A stretch of DNA of 64,000 nt from Nanoarchaeota archaeon SCGC AAA011-G17 (GTDB taxonomy: Archaea; Nanobdellota; Nanobdellia; SCGC-AAA011-G17): the NCBI GenBank assembly GCA_000402515.1, contig AQRL01000038.1, forward strand, positions 50,573 to 114,572, given 5' to 3'. Shown piece by piece: positions 34,681 to 42,480 of this stretch (the first letter of the stretch is position 1; each line of letters starts with the position of its first letter). A program made the translations under genes and the position numbers. The notes under the pieces are model-generated. The model saw nothing but the letters and a program-made list of their open reading frames with translations, was not told the origin of the DNA and made no database searches.

Positions 34681-34956
34681 CTATTTTTTATAAACGCATT
34701 TTCCCAAGAAGGAATAGTTAACTGCTTCTTCTATAGCTATCGGCCAGCTCATAATGCTGAAGCTTTCTCTTGTTTTTCTGAAAAGCCTTAATTCCAAATC
34801 AGCTAGCTCTTCCTCAAATTCAATATTAAATTTATAATTCGGTGAAATAAAATAATAGGTTAGATAGTTTTTTTCTTCTGGATTATGGCCCTTGTAAACT
34901 GCACTAATTATTGGATATTTATCAGCAAACTTAATTAGTTCCTTTAGAATATTCAC
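34681..34956 (-). CDS. Hypothetical protein downstream of the AAA+ ATPase
   Basis: 91 residues; the start overlaps the end of the AAA+ gene by 4 nt, so it is coupled to it. A short alpha/beta protein with LTYYFISPNYKFNIEFEEELADLELRLF. There is a superficial likeness to the second half of small nucleotidyltransferases, but no catalytic motif. Not recognised. Confidence 0.55.
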   Translation of the reverse strand: MNILKELIKFADKYPIISAVYKGHNPEEKNYLTYYFISPNYKFNIEFEEELADLELRLFRKTRESFSIMSWPIAIEEAVNYSFLGKCVYKK

Positions 34957-35765
34957 AATCTTGACCTGTTTATTGTTCTTTTTTTAAGCGGAAATCTTGA
35001 TGGAGAAATTGGAAGTTTTGGGGCTTCTAACCCCAGTTTTCTTACATCCTCGATTTTTATTTCTTTTTCATGCTTCTCTGCTGCTTCTTTGCATAATCTG
35101 TCCAGGTTCTGAAGCATTCTTCTTGGGTTGTAATCAGACAAAATAAATACTTTTTTTACTAATTCATCTGAGATTAATTCTAATTCCCCCACCCTGTTTC
35201 TTACCAAGTCAACTGCCTCTTCTTCTGACAATTCCTTTACCTTGAATAGATTAGTTCCTATCCTTTCTTTGATAGACTGATGGAGATTAACTTCTCTATA
35301 GTTTGTTGCTGTAAAGACAACTGATTTGATATTGCCCTGGTCAAAGAAATATTTTATTCTTTCTGTGTTTACCGGTGTTAAATCCTGGACCTCATCAAGG
35401 AGAACAATCATGTCCTTTGGCATCATTCCGAATAATCTTCCCCAGAAGCCGTATCTTCCACGTAATAATTCCTCTATGTTTAAGTCCTGGTCTATCCTGT
35501 TGCAGGAAAAGAAGATTACCCTCTTCTGGCCCCTGTATTTAGTTATTAAGTGATGCAGAACAGAGGTTTTTCCTGTTCCTAATGGGCCTTCTATGAAATT
35601 CATTGTTCCTGCTGGAAGCTGGTAAAACAATGATTCTAATAATTTATCCTGGCCAAAGATCTTATTATCAAACTGGCCCGGCTTTATGCTGAAGGGACTA
35701 TTAAAAAAACCGTATTTTCTAAACCATAAATCCTCTTCGTGAGCTTCTTCATCAGTATCTTTCAT
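34953..35765 (-). CDS. AAA+ ATPase (ExeA/Orc1-like)
   Basis: 270 residues. Walker A is GPLGTGKT (60-67), Walker B is MIVLLDEVQD (D124, E125), sensor 1 is VVFTATN, and a sensor-2 arginine is likely in DYNPRRMLQNL. The opening FFNSPFSIKPGQFDNKIFGQDKLLESL resembles ExeA/GspA- or Cdc6-type ATPases. It has no DNA-binding winged helix like Orc1/Cdc6, so a role in assembling a membrane machine fits better. A GGAGG Shine-Dalgarno lies before the ATG. It follows the membrane protein at 35781 with 15 bp between and is coupled to the 91-aa gene. Confidence 0.78.
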   Translation of the reverse strand: MKDTDEEAHEEDLWFRKYGFFNSPFSIKPGQFDNKIFGQDKLLESLFYQLPAGTMNFIEGPLGTGKTSVLHHLITKYRGQKRVIFFSCNRIDQDLNIEELLRGRYGFWGRLFGMMPKDMIVLLDEVQDLTPVNTERIKYFFDQGNIKSVVFTATNYREVNLHQSIKERIGTNLFKVKELSEEEAVDLVRNRVGELELISDELVKKVFILSDYNPRRMLQNLDRLCKEAAEKHEKEIKIEDVRKLGLEAPKLPISPSRFPLKKRTINRSRL

Positions 35766-35780
35766 ATTTCTAATCCTCCT

Positions 35781-36233
35781 TTATAATGTTGCTTTTATTT
35801 CCCTGGCTTTCTGCCTGAATTTTTCTGCTTTTTTATGCGTTTTTTCTGCAAGGGCAGGGAATCCATCCTGGTGATATTCTTCTGCTGTTTTATGCATTTC
35901 TTCTGCCTTTTTGTAGTATTTTTCTATGTCTTTTTCAGAGTCTTTTTCCAATAATAAGTAAATGAAGTAGATTACTAAAATGAATACAACTAAACCAATT
36001 ATGTATTTTATCGGGTTCTGGATGATATTATCTTTTATTTTCTGGAAAGATGTCCTTGCTGCGTCTGTTATTCCCGGGATTGTCTGTGCGGTTATATTGG
36101 TGTTGTTTTCTATTGAATTAACTGTCTGATTTGTTGTGTTTCCTATTAGATTAACTGTCTGATTAGTTATGTTTTCTGCATAGACCAATGGGATAAGAAA
36201 GATAAGTAATGTTAATAATAGTATTTTTTTCAA
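35781..36233 (-). CDS. Secreted-N, single-span membrane protein with many N-glycosylation sequons
   Basis: 150 residues. The start is TTG at 36233 with a GGAGG site ~8 nt upstream. A signal peptide (1-19, ending VYA) is followed by a short extracellular segment with at least eight N-x-S/T sequons (NITNQT, NTTNQT, NNTNIT), one transmembrane helix (~75-95) and a cytoplasmic helical tail with repeats HKTAEEYHQDGFPALAEKTHKKAEK. It resembles a signalling or anchoring subunit. It is 15 bp before the AAA+ ATPase gene, so the tail may dock the ATPase. Confidence 0.65.
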   Translation of the reverse strand: MKKILLLTLLIFLIPLVYAENITNQTVNLIGNTTNQTVNSIENNTNITAQTIPGITDAARTSFQKIKDNIIQNPIKYIIGLVVFILVIYFIYLLLEKDSEKDIEKYYKKAEEMHKTAEEYHQDGFPALAEKTHKKAEKFRQKAREIKATL

Positions 36234-36315
36234 GTTTATTCCTCCTTTTTGTTTTAATAAAAGGCTCTTATTGTGTATTTAAATATTATTGTAGTAGAGT
36301 AATAAAATAGAAGTG

Positions 36316-36732
36316 TTATGTATGAGTAGTACTTACTTTTATTTTTGAGATAAATTCCCTTACATCCTTTTCTAATTCTTCTGTTATTGATTCAAAGACT
36401 ATGGTATCATTAATTTCTCCATACTGGTGGGCAAGAATATTCCTCATCCCCTTTGCTTCTCTTAATTTTTGGCATAGTGCTTCATGAATTATTTTGTGGT
36501 CAAATAGTATTCTAAAAGCGTCAATATCATCTTCTGGGATCTCGAATTTTTTTTGTTTTATAACCATAAAGGCTAGATCTGTTATTCCTTCAATTATTTT
36601 TTCAGTGTACCTTTCGCATGCAGCTTTTAATATCTTATTTGATTTATATTCTTCAATGGTGTTAGGTATGATTTCTTCTAGGTCTGTCAATAAACCTTCA
36701 ATTTCATTTATTTTATCCTTTAATCTGCTCAA
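36316..36732 (-). CDS. hepT: HepT-like (HEPN/DUF86) ribonuclease toxin
   Basis: 138 residues. The late motif GMRNILAHQYGEIND matches the RxxxxH catalytic motif of HepT HEPN RNases with the conserved Tyr after it. Overlap of 4 nt with the upstream nucleotidyltransferase gene gives the usual HepT/MntA toxin-antitoxin order (antitoxin upstream here). In known pairs MntA modifies the Tyr near the HEPN motif with AMP to neutralise the toxin. Confident family call. Confidence 0.85.
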   Translation of the reverse strand: MSRLKDKINEIEGLLTDLEEIIPNTIEEYKSNKILKAACERYTEKIIEGITDLAFMVIKQKKFEIPEDDIDAFRILFDHKIIHEALCQKLREAKGMRNILAHQYGEINDTIVFESITEELEKDVREFISKIKVSTTHT

Positions 36733-37319
36733 GCAGCTTCACCCATTATCTTTTTCATTCTTATAAAATAATCATTATCCTTTAAATATTTTATACTGAA
36801 TGATAGGTTATCAAAACTTCCTTTTTTATATAGTATCTTGTGGTTTCTTGCTATTTCCCTTTTTATTTTCTGAGGCAGAATGTTAAATACCTGTATATCT
36901 ACATTTTTAGGCAGCTCTCCTGATATTCTTATTCTAAATCTTGTTGCTTCTTCTACAGAAATATCCCTGAATATAACACAGATGTCAATATCTGATCTTT
37001 TTGTAACTATACCCTTAACATGAGAGCCAAATAACAGTATTGCTTTAATTTCCTCTTTTAATTTATCCTTAAGCATTAATTCAACAGCCTTTTTGATTAA
37101 TTTTTCAATTCCTGCTCTTTTTTTTAAATTAAATTCTTCTTTGAATGCTGAAATTTCAGAAATGAATTCCAGTTTTTTTCTTATATCTCTTGAGAGCCTG
37201 TTTTTTTCTGATTGAGTCAAGCTGATTCCGAGTAATTGTTTTTCTATTATTTTTAGCTCTCTCTCTCCAAATATTTTTCTTGCTTTTTCATTATTCCTTA
37301 GAAAGTTTAGTAATGACAT
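36729..37319 (-). CDS. mntA: MntA-like nucleotidyltransferase antitoxin
   Basis: 196 residues. The minimal nucleotidyltransferase motif GSHVKG...RSDIDICVIF has G98-S99 and the metal ligands D110 and D112. The N-terminal ~85 residues are an extra helical region not present in the smallest MntA proteins. Pairing with the HepT gene by a 4-nt overlap makes the antitoxin role the best reading. Own promoter upstream of 37319. Confidence 0.82.
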   Translation of the reverse strand: MSLLNFLRNNEKARKIFGERELKIIEKQLLGISLTQSEKNRLSRDIRKKLEFISEISAFKEEFNLKKRAGIEKLIKKAVELMLKDKLKEEIKAILLFGSHVKGIVTKRSDIDICVIFRDISVEEATRFRIRISGELPKNVDIQVFNILPQKIKREIARNHKILYKKGSFDNLSFSIKYLKDNDYFIRMKKIMGEAA

Positions 37320-37423
37320 CTTAAAATAACCTAAATTATGGTTATATTTAAACTTTTCTATTAATAATAATTAGCTTTTGTCTGATTACCTTTACGAAAT
37401 ATTTATCTAAACTTGGGTGGTTG

Positions 37424-38083
37424 TTACCCGATTTTGTGCTTCTTCTCACAGTCATTAAGATACTTATTTCTCATCTTGTTGATTTCACGCATGATAGGCA
37501 TTTCAAGACCCCTTTCTTCCAGTAAATCAAGCCTTTCTCCTATCCAGGTTATCCATACATCTTGTTTGCTCTCTTTAATCTGGTTTTTTAGTTCTTGAAG
37601 GATTGTTTTCCATTTTACTCCTATAGATACAAGGCTTTCACAGTCTTCTAAGTCGCCAGCTCTTTCAGTTATTGTCTTGAATAAAAAAACATCTTCATTT
37701 GAACAGAGAAATAATGTTATATGCCTGAGATTAATCATTTTTCTTGCTCTTTGCATCATATCTTCTGATAATGAAAATTTTCCGCAGACCTCCCTTTCAA
37801 AAAGGTCAATTCTATGGTCTCCTTTTTGGAATATTTGATTAAGGTTCATGTGCCTGTATTCTCTTCCGGGAATTTTTAGTGAGAAGCCAAGTTGTTCCAA
37901 TGCTCTCTGAAGCTCGATGAATTCTTTTTTTGTCGCCACAACAATATCAATGTCTTTAGTTGCCGCTTTAATCCCCTGTTCAAGAAGCACTGTTCCCCCT
38001 ATTGTATAGATATTAACTTTTTTGTACATGACCTTATCTATCTCTTTAAATAGCTCTTCAATCTGTTTAAATTTTGATATCAT
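37424..38083 (-). CDS. AbiEii-like nucleotidyltransferase
   Basis: 219 residues. Motif IGGTVLLEQGIKAATKDIDIVV is the G-G...TxDID signature of AbiEii/DUF6036-type nucleotidyltransferases; DHRIDLFE gives the third acidic residue. In type IV AbiE toxin-antitoxin systems the enzyme is the toxin. It overlaps the preceding HTH gene by 4 nt. It is smaller than classical AbiEii (~300 aa), so a DUF6036-like subgroup is likely. Confidence 0.75.
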   Translation of the reverse strand: MISKFKQIEELFKEIDKVMYKKVNIYTIGGTVLLEQGIKAATKDIDIVVATKKEFIELQRALEQLGFSLKIPGREYRHMNLNQIFQKGDHRIDLFEREVCGKFSLSEDMMQRARKMINLRHITLFLCSNEDVFLFKTITERAGDLEDCESLVSIGVKWKTILQELKNQIKESKQDVWITWIGERLDLLEERGLEMPIMREINKMRNKYLNDCEKKHKIG

Positions 38084-38937
38084 CTTATCTTTATCTTATA
38101 TACAGCTGCCCTATCTTTTATCTCCTGATAGGTTGGATACCCCTTTATTGTTTTACCATCAAAAACAGCATCTAAATTTGTGAGTATCTGATGCTTTATC
38201 TTAAATTCATTCCTGAATTTTGCATAGAACAGGGATATAAATATCAAATTTTTTATGCCCATATCTTTTTCTACGATATAAAGCGAGTGCTTTAATATGT
38301 CTTTCTTTGTAAGCTTCTTTTTTGGAAGATAATAATAATTAGTTATAGTGAGGATTTCTATTTTATAATCCTTATATGCTGAGAAAGCTGTTTTTGTAGC
38401 ATCAAGCTCCTCTTTGTTTGAAAAAATAATCTCATCATTCTTTTTATAGTAAATTATTGAGCTTGCAGGAATCCTTTCATCTATTTTAGCTTCATATTTT
38501 TTTAGCTCTTCCAAGAATTCCTTTAGTGAAGACCAGAGCTTATCATTTATCTCAAATGTCGACATATTTTTTCTTATTAAACTTCTTTTCTTTGCCTGCT
38601 CAAGCTTCTTGTATATTACTGTTTTTTTAAAACCTGTCTCATTCATTATATTTTTAATTGTTACTGGCTTTAGCATTGCTGTAAATATTGCTATTCCTGA
38701 ATTAGAAAGCACAGGAGCCAGATTTGGCGTTTTTGCCAGCATTTGAAGGAGAAGAGAGATACAGGTTGTTTTTTTGGATTCATTGCCTCTTTCAATAATT
38801 TCTTTGTCTTGAAGCCTTTTAGTTGTAACATATATCTGCTTATCACTTTTTTTTAGGGCTTTCGCTAGTGATTTTATGGATTTATTGCCATTTGCTATCT
38901 GTTCAAGCACCAATATTTCTGTTTTTGATAATTGCAT
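38080..38937 (-). CDS. HTH regulator of the AbiE-like pair (AbiEi-like)
   Basis: From the ATG at 38937 (285 aa) rather than a TTG 21 nt earlier, because a TATA box (GATTTATATAG on the minus strand) lies ~27 nt upstream of it. Two winged-helix segments are visible: residues ~1-55 (LSKTEILVLEQIANGNKSIKSL) and ~80-140 (VTIKNIMNETGFKKTVIYKKL). The C-terminal domain (~165-285) would contact the enzyme. It is coupled by a 4-nt overlap to the AbiEii-like gene, as in abiEi-abiEii operons. Confidence 0.68.
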   Translation of the reverse strand: MQLSKTEILVLEQIANGNKSIKSLAKALKKSDKQIYVTTKRLQDKEIIERGNESKKTTCISLLLQMLAKTPNLAPVLSNSGIAIFTAMLKPVTIKNIMNETGFKKTVIYKKLEQAKKRSLIRKNMSTFEINDKLWSSLKEFLEELKKYEAKIDERIPASSIIYYKKNDEIIFSNKEELDATKTAFSAYKDYKIEILTITNYYYLPKKKLTKKDILKHSLYIVEKDMGIKNLIFISLFYAKFRNEFKIKHQILTNLDAVFDGKTIKGYPTYQEIKDRAAVYKIKIR

Positions 38938-39180
38938 AATTCCGTTAAAACGTAACAACTATATAAATCTTTCTAATTTTAGCGGAATAAATAAAAAAGA
39001 AATTATTTGTATCTGATAGTTGGCAGTTTGATAGATGAACTTACCCTCTAAAATCAAATTTTTTAAATAAAGGGTAAAGGGGAATTTATTCAAAACAAGC
39101 GTTTTTATCCCCCAGAATTGTTTGGTGCTTCATATCCCAAAATACATAATTTATATAAAGAAAAGTTAGAATAAGATATT

Positions 39181-39795
39181 ATGGAATTAATTAAAACAAT
39201 AAAAACAATCTCAAATATAATTTATATCTATAAAATAGATAATGATTTATTAGCCTTTAAACCCAGCAAAAATATAGAAAAAGAGATATTAGCAAACAAA
39301 CTGGCCAAATTGTTTAATATAGATACACTAGACATAAGGCCTGCTGAGATAAATAATAAGGAAGGAATTTTAATGCCTTACCTGAAAGACAGCAGCCTAT
39401 TGATGCTTTACAAAAGGGAGCTGGATAAAAAACAAATAAGGCAGTTAAAAAGAATAATCCTATTTGATATATGGATAGGGAACAAAGACAGGCATACAGC
39501 AAATATTTTTGTTAATCATAACTTAACTATATTTGACCATGAGAAGATATTCCAAGGCGGAAATGCAAGAAATTTCATTAAGCTGGATATAGGAAGAAAG
39601 TTAGATAAAGATTATGTCAGCATAATTGAAAATCTGCTGGACAAGGATTTAACAGCAATGCAGGCCTTAAAAAGACTTAACTTTGGAAAAGAAGATTTTG
39701 TAAATATAAATGATGAGGATATTAAGAATATAACACAAGATGAAGAAATAAGTAATTTTTTAATTTCAAGAAAAAACTTTGATATTAGGTTCTAA
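39181..39795 (+). CDS. HipA-like kinase-fold protein
   Basis: 204 residues. The catalytic-loop pattern IGNKDRHTANIFV (N101, D103, R104, H105, N108) and the metal motif IFDHEKIF (D119, H120) match the HipA/PI4K-like kinase superfamily. It is half the length of HipA (~440 aa) and lacks the N-terminal HipA domain, so it may be a minimal kinase. No HipB-like HTH precedes it. The TATA box is ~26 nt upstream. Its 3' end overlaps the convergent HAD phosphatase gene by 30 nt. Confidence 0.7.
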   Translation: MELIKTIKTISNIIYIYKIDNDLLAFKPSKNIEKEILANKLAKLFNIDTLDIRPAEINNKEGILMPYLKDSSLLMLYKRELDKKQIRQLKRIILFDIWIGNKDRHTANIFVNHNLTIFDHEKIFQGGNARNFIKLDIGRKLDKDYVSIIENLLDKDLTAMQALKRLNFGKEDFVNINDEDIKNITQDEEISNFLISRKNFDIRF

Positions 39796-40266
39796 ATCTT
39801 TAAAAACAGCCATCAAAGCATCATCCTCTCTGCCATCCCCGATAAACCAAGATTTTATTTTAATAATTTTTTCCTGCTCTAAAAAAGATTCTGGAATATC
39901 ATCGATTGCAGTAATATTATTTATATCTACATTTAAATCATCTGCTATTTTTTTAAGAGACTTTTTTCCGTTCTGCAGGTCCTCTTTCCCATATATCTTG
40001 ATGAAATTGTCTAAAATATTCAATGCTTTTAATTTCCTGATAGTTATTTCTTTACTTACTACAGAAAAAGCAATCAATTTAAAGTGTTTTTTTGCCTCTC
40101 TAATGAATTCACCCACTCCAGGCCTTGGGCTAAGATAGTATTTATCAAATATTAATTTTCCTGCGTAATCCTTATAATTTTTTTTGAATTTCTCCAGAAA
40201 GAATAGCGGTTCTATATTCAGCAGGGTTTCATCAACATCCAGGACAAGAAACTTTTCTGAACTCAT
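39766..40266 (-). CDS. HAD phosphatase of the FCP1/CTD-like family
   Basis: 166 residues. The DVDETLL motif (D10, D12) is the catalytic DxDxT/L loop; AIDDIPE supplies the C-terminal acidic pair. The SPRPGVGEFIREAKKHFKLIAFS segment is characteristic of NLI-interacting/FCP1-like phosphatases (RPGxxEFL...). Substrate is unknown; a phosphoprotein or a phosphorylated small molecule is equally possible. It is convergent on the HipA-like kinase, which invites the idea of a kinase/phosphatase pair, but this is only proximity. Confidence 0.75.
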   Translation of the reverse strand: MSSEKFLVLDVDETLLNIEPLFFLEKFKKNYKDYAGKLIFDKYYLSPRPGVGEFIREAKKHFKLIAFSVVSKEITIRKLKALNILDNFIKIYGKEDLQNGKKSLKKIADDLNVDINNITAIDDIPESFLEQEKIIKIKSWFIGDGREDDALMAVFKDLEPNIKVFS

Positions 40267-40314
40267 AGATTTAAATATAGATTAATATGTTTATATAGTT
40301 AACTATAAAATAAG

Positions 40315-41664
40315 TTATTCGTATCTTGCAGATGGTTGATATTTTTTACCCTTGCCTTTTCCGAATGGGTTCTTTATAGAAACTCTTGTTAAAATTAAGA
40401 TTACTAAAACTACTGATACTATGACTATTAATACTGTACTGTTATTCTTTGCTGCCCCTATAACTGCACCTGTAATTCCTGCTAATCCTCCTGTTGTTGG
40501 TGTTACTGTTTCAGTTGGTGCTACTTCTGTTGGTGTTACTGGTGTTTCTTCAGTAGTTGTTTCTGCTGGTGTTACTCCAACTCGTGTTCCACCTGCACCA
40601 CCTGCATTTGTTGTTGTACTTGATGATGGTGTTGAAGTTGTTGTTGTACTTGTATCTGCTAATAATGTGAATTTTGTAAAGTGGGACACCTTGAACTCTA
40701 TTTTGTTATTTGCAGGATCTCTTACTATCTCTGTTATTCCTGCATTTGTCCAATCATTAGATGCTACATCAAAGAAGTATGGGCTTATTTTGCTTTCATC
40801 TGTAATTCCTGCTAAAGCAAGTTCTTCATCAGTATAAGTAATGGTTAATGTTACTGGCTCATTAAATACATTTGTTGTTCCGCCATCTATCTGGAATTCA
40901 AATATTTTTGATAATACCTTTAATGTAACTGTTGTTGGGGCTGCTACAGCATTCTTTGCTATTTGCTGTACTTTAATCCCGGTTGCTCCTGCTGGTAGTG
41001 CATTTGCTGGGATTTTAATTTCTGAACTACCTAAATTAATAGTATTTTCTACTCTCTTGTCTGTAACTGTGACTGGTGTTTCTGGGGCGGTTACTTCAAA
41101 ATTTGAAGGGCCTCTGAAATTAGCTTGGTTATCATCTGTTCCGCCATAAACTCTTGCTTCTACTTCTACACTTTGATCAACAAATGTTCCTGGAAGCTTT
41201 GACTGGTCAATTATTAGTGTGTAGGTGATAAAGCCTGAGCCTTGATTTGGTATTGCTCCATAGCCATAACCATATCCAAAGTTCTGATATCCATACCCAT
41301 TTCCATAGCCGTAGCCATAACCATAATCCTGTTTATAATTCAAATTACTAACATCTGTTTGTACTGATGTTATAAAGTCACAATCTGACTTATCATCTTG
41401 TATTCTACATGTAAGTTTATTATCCCCATCATTGAAGATTAAATCTGTGTATTGTATTGGAAGGAATTCTCCATCATTTATTGTTACACTAATAGTAAAT
41501 GTGTATTTTGTTGGATTTCCATTCCCATCCTTAGAAAAAACATTAATATCTGGTGTTGTCAGAGAAACGTCAATTGCTCGTGCTGGACCTGAGAAAATAA
41601 GTAAGGAAATAACTGCAATTGTCAAGAAAATACTGATTATATTCTTTTTTGCATTAGTGTTCAT
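40315..41664 (-). CDS. GYGYG-loop surface protein with Thr-rich stalk and C-terminal anchor
   Basis: 449 residues: signal peptide (1-31, ending ARA), a beta-sandwich domain whose loop is a run of Tyr-Gly repeats (GYGYGYGNGYGY, ~118-140), a second domain (~205-335) with FNEPVTLTITYTDEELALAGI, a Thr/Ser/Pro stalk (~345-395), a transmembrane helix (~410-432) and a basic tail. The N-terminal domain is homologous to that of the 1025-aa protein at 42481. Likely an S-layer-associated or adhesion protein, with the stalk O-glycosylated. Confidence 0.7.
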   Translation of the reverse strand: MNTNAKKNIISIFLTIAVISLLIFSGPARAIDVSLTTPDINVFSKDGNGNPTKYTFTISVTINDGEFLPIQYTDLIFNDGDNKLTCRIQDDKSDCDFITSVQTDVSNLNYKQDYGYGYGYGNGYGYQNFGYGYGYGAIPNQGSGFITYTLIIDQSKLPGTFVDQSVEVEARVYGGTDDNQANFRGPSNFEVTAPETPVTVTDKRVENTINLGSSEIKIPANALPAGATGIKVQQIAKNAVAAPTTVTLKVLSKIFEFQIDGGTTNVFNEPVTLTITYTDEELALAGITDESKISPYFFDVASNDWTNAGITEIVRDPANNKIEFKVSHFTKFTLLADTSTTTTSTPSSSTTTNAGGAGGTRVGVTPAETTTEETPVTPTEVAPTETVTPTTGGLAGITGAVIGAAKNNSTVLIVIVSVVLVILILTRVSIKNPFGKGKGKKYQPSARYE

Positions 41665-41745
41665 CAGAATCTTTTTAGAAACTCAAACTTTATAAATATT
41701 CCTACTAATCTTTAGATAGTTAAAAATATATATTTGAGTATATAA

Positions 41746-42066
41746 TCAAGCAGGAATTGAAATTTTTTCCTTTAAGAGTTTTTCTGCTTCTATATTAACA
41801 ACAGACCAATAATAATCTATAAACTTCTCTACCAAGGGATTATCCCTGTTTAACTTATACATCTTAGCTTTCCCAACATCCCTTGTATGTATAACTATCT
41901 CTCTTTTAATCAATTCTTTCCAGATTTCCTTTAGAGCAGTATAACTTACTTTTGAATATCCTGCAATGTCTTTCATTGAATAGTCAAATTCAGAATGAAC
42001 TATCAAAAAATTCCAAATCCTATTTTTTACATTATTCCCTTCAATTTTTAAAAATGCAGATACCAT
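41746..42066 (-). CDS. Winged-helix DNA-binding protein
   Basis: 106 residues. NRIWNFLIVHSEFDYSMKDIAGYSKVSYTALKEIWKELIKREIVI has the spacing of a winged helix-turn-helix with the recognition helix at ~40-55. It might control the surface protein genes next to it on either side. No effector domain. Confidence 0.68.
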   Translation of the reverse strand: MVSAFLKIEGNNVKNRIWNFLIVHSEFDYSMKDIAGYSKVSYTALKEIWKELIKREIVIHTRDVGKAKMYKLNRDNPLVEKFIDYYWSVVNIEAEKLLKEKISIPA

Positions 42067-42169
42067 ACATTATTCAGTAATTTAGTTATTTATAAATGTT
42101 TCTTTTTTGACTCTTAAGGGCCATAAAAATGGCTAAATATTTATATTGTTAAAATTATTTGATCATTAT

Positions 42170-42479
42170 ATGAAGATAAAGAAGAGCGAATATATTATAA
42201 TAAGCAGAACCTTAATAAGAAAATTATATGATGAAACCTGTTTTGGCAAGGGTTCCTTATATGCTGAAAATCTAAGGGGGGGGCATTCCAAATAACTATA
42301 TTGATAAGATGGAAATTGTTCTTGATGCTTTAGTTAAACAGAATATCTGTGGAAGAAAAAAGAAAGAACATGGCTGGAAATATTTTTTAAATATAAAAAG
42401 AATGGATAAAATAAAAGAGATAATAAAAGAAAAAGGGGATAACTCGATAATTCCTATTTTGTTAATTTTAGAGATTTAG
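42170..42479 (+). pseudogene. Winged-helix-like gene broken at a G8 tract
   Basis: An ATG at 42170 opens a frame that ends at 42295 (41 codons then TAA). Removing one G of the run at 42276-42283 joins it to the downstream frame, which then reads on to the TAG at 42477-42479: ENLRGGIPNNYIDKMEIVLDAL... about 102 residues in all, helical and basic. The G8 run is unusual in this AT-rich DNA. It could be a slipping tract that switches the gene on and off, a real loss, or an assembly error. Confidence 0.55.
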
Positions 42480-42480
42480 A

